Positions 6,170-6,283 of a DNA stretch of 6,283 bases are shown here, one piece after another. The stretch spans positions 1-6,283 of the forward strand of contig JAFRSL010000264.1 of assembly GCA_017427625.1 (NCBI GenBank), given 5' to 3'. Numbering within the stretch: the stretch's first letter is position 1; each line of letters opens with the position of its first letter. Source of the DNA: Synergistaceae bacterium (lineage in GTDB: Bacteria; Synergistota; Synergistia; Synergistales; Aminobacteriaceae). Both the position numbers and the translations under genes were made by a program. Under the pieces are notes generated by a model. That model made no database searches. It was not told where the DNA came from and saw only the letters and a list, made by a program, of their open reading frames with translations.

Positions 6170-6201
6170 AAACTCCTCCACAAAAATCTTCATGGAGGTT
6201 T
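6170..6201. promoter_or_regulatory. Hairpin in the leader of the VWA gene (attenuator or terminator of an upstream gene)
   Basis: CCTCCA at 6175-6180 and TGGAGG at 6193-6198 form a 6-bp stem, with three flanking A-T pairs possible across a 2-nt bulge. On the minus strand the hairpin is followed by TTTTTGG, so it resembles a weak intrinsic terminator lying 60 nt upstream of the VWA start. It could end transcription of a gene lying beyond 6283, or attenuate the VWA gene. The 3' arm on the minus strand also contains the GGAGG of a possible small leader ORF. Confidence 0.4.
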
Positions 6202-6283
6202 CTCGTTTTTCGTGCTGAATTTTGCTGCTAGATGATTGTGATTATTCGGGCGTAAAAGCAGACAATAGGAGTGCTGTGCTGTG
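6202..6283. other. Right end of window, no confident gene
   Basis: No convincing coding sequence is visible in the last 82 bases. Short minus-strand frames run in from the edge and stop within it, for example at TAA 6244-6242, and could be the tail of a gene outside the window. On the plus strand AGGAG at 6267-6271 is followed by GTG codons at 6276 and 6281, which could be the first codon of a plus-strand gene. The sequence ends too soon to decide between these. Confidence 0.3.

Noticed and set aside
6112..6183. N-terminal extension of the VWA protein starting at TTG 6183 (or at ATG 6129).
   Set aside because: The extension buries the signal peptide behind 24 residues and its start has no ribosome binding site, while the ATG at 6111 has AAGGGAGA at good spacing.
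6239..6265. TTGTCT (6265-6260) and TAATCA (6244-6239) as a minus-strand promoter for the VWA gene.
   Set aside because: The spacer is only 15 bp and the -10 match is poor, so it is no better than chance.
1..6283. CRISPR array, tRNA/rRNA gene, insertion sequence, toxin-antitoxin or defence system.
   Set aside because: No regularly spaced repeats, cloverleaf, transposase motifs or paired small ORFs were found; the window is almost fully occupied by five recognisable genes.

Overview
The window looks like ordinary bacterial chromosome. Genes are tightly packed, spacers are short, Shine-Dalgarno sequences are clear, and coding regions are moderately GC-rich against an AT-rich divergent promoter region. 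The best taxonomic hint is the C-terminus of the last gene: Gly-Cys-Asn, then a hydrophobic helix, then an Arg/Lys tail. This resembles the Synergist-CTERM sorting signal of the Synergistota. A solute-binding protein, an M20 amidohydrolase and an Fe-type alcohol dehydrogenase would suit an anaerobic, peptide-fermenting member of that phylum. The assignment is tentative and no taxonomic marker gene is present.

Layout. (1) 1-439, minus strand: the N-terminal 146 residues of an ABC-transporter solute-binding protein of the FbpA/AfuA type, cut by the window edge. (2) 440-655: an AT-rich divergent intergenic region holding the start signals of both flanking genes. (3) 656-2266, plus: a DEAD-box RNA helicase with a TTG start, a DEGD variant of motif II and a C-terminal DbpA-like RNA-binding domain, followed by a probable terminator. 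(4) 2333-3508 and 3552-4718, plus: an M20D amidohydrolase and a YqhD/BDH-like iron-type alcohol dehydrogenase, 43 bp apart and probably cotranscribed, ending at a strong hairpin that can serve both strands. (5) 4774-6111, minus, convergent: an exported von Willebrand factor A protein with a signal peptide, an intact MIDAS motif and a probable C-terminal sorting/anchor signal. (6) 6112-6283: the leader and upstream region of that gene, with a hairpin and a possible 12-codon leader ORF.

How the genes relate. The amidohydrolase and the alcohol dehydrogenase are the only likely operon. One would release amino acids from N-acyl or peptide-like substrates and the other would reduce aldehydes, but their adjacency does not prove a shared pathway. 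The solute-binding protein and the VWA protein both act outside the cytoplasmic membrane and are transcribed separately from the helicase. I found no tRNA, rRNA, CRISPR array, insertion sequence or phage gene, and nothing I would call a new multi-gene system. The most unusual items are the C-terminal architecture of the VWA protein and its leader region.
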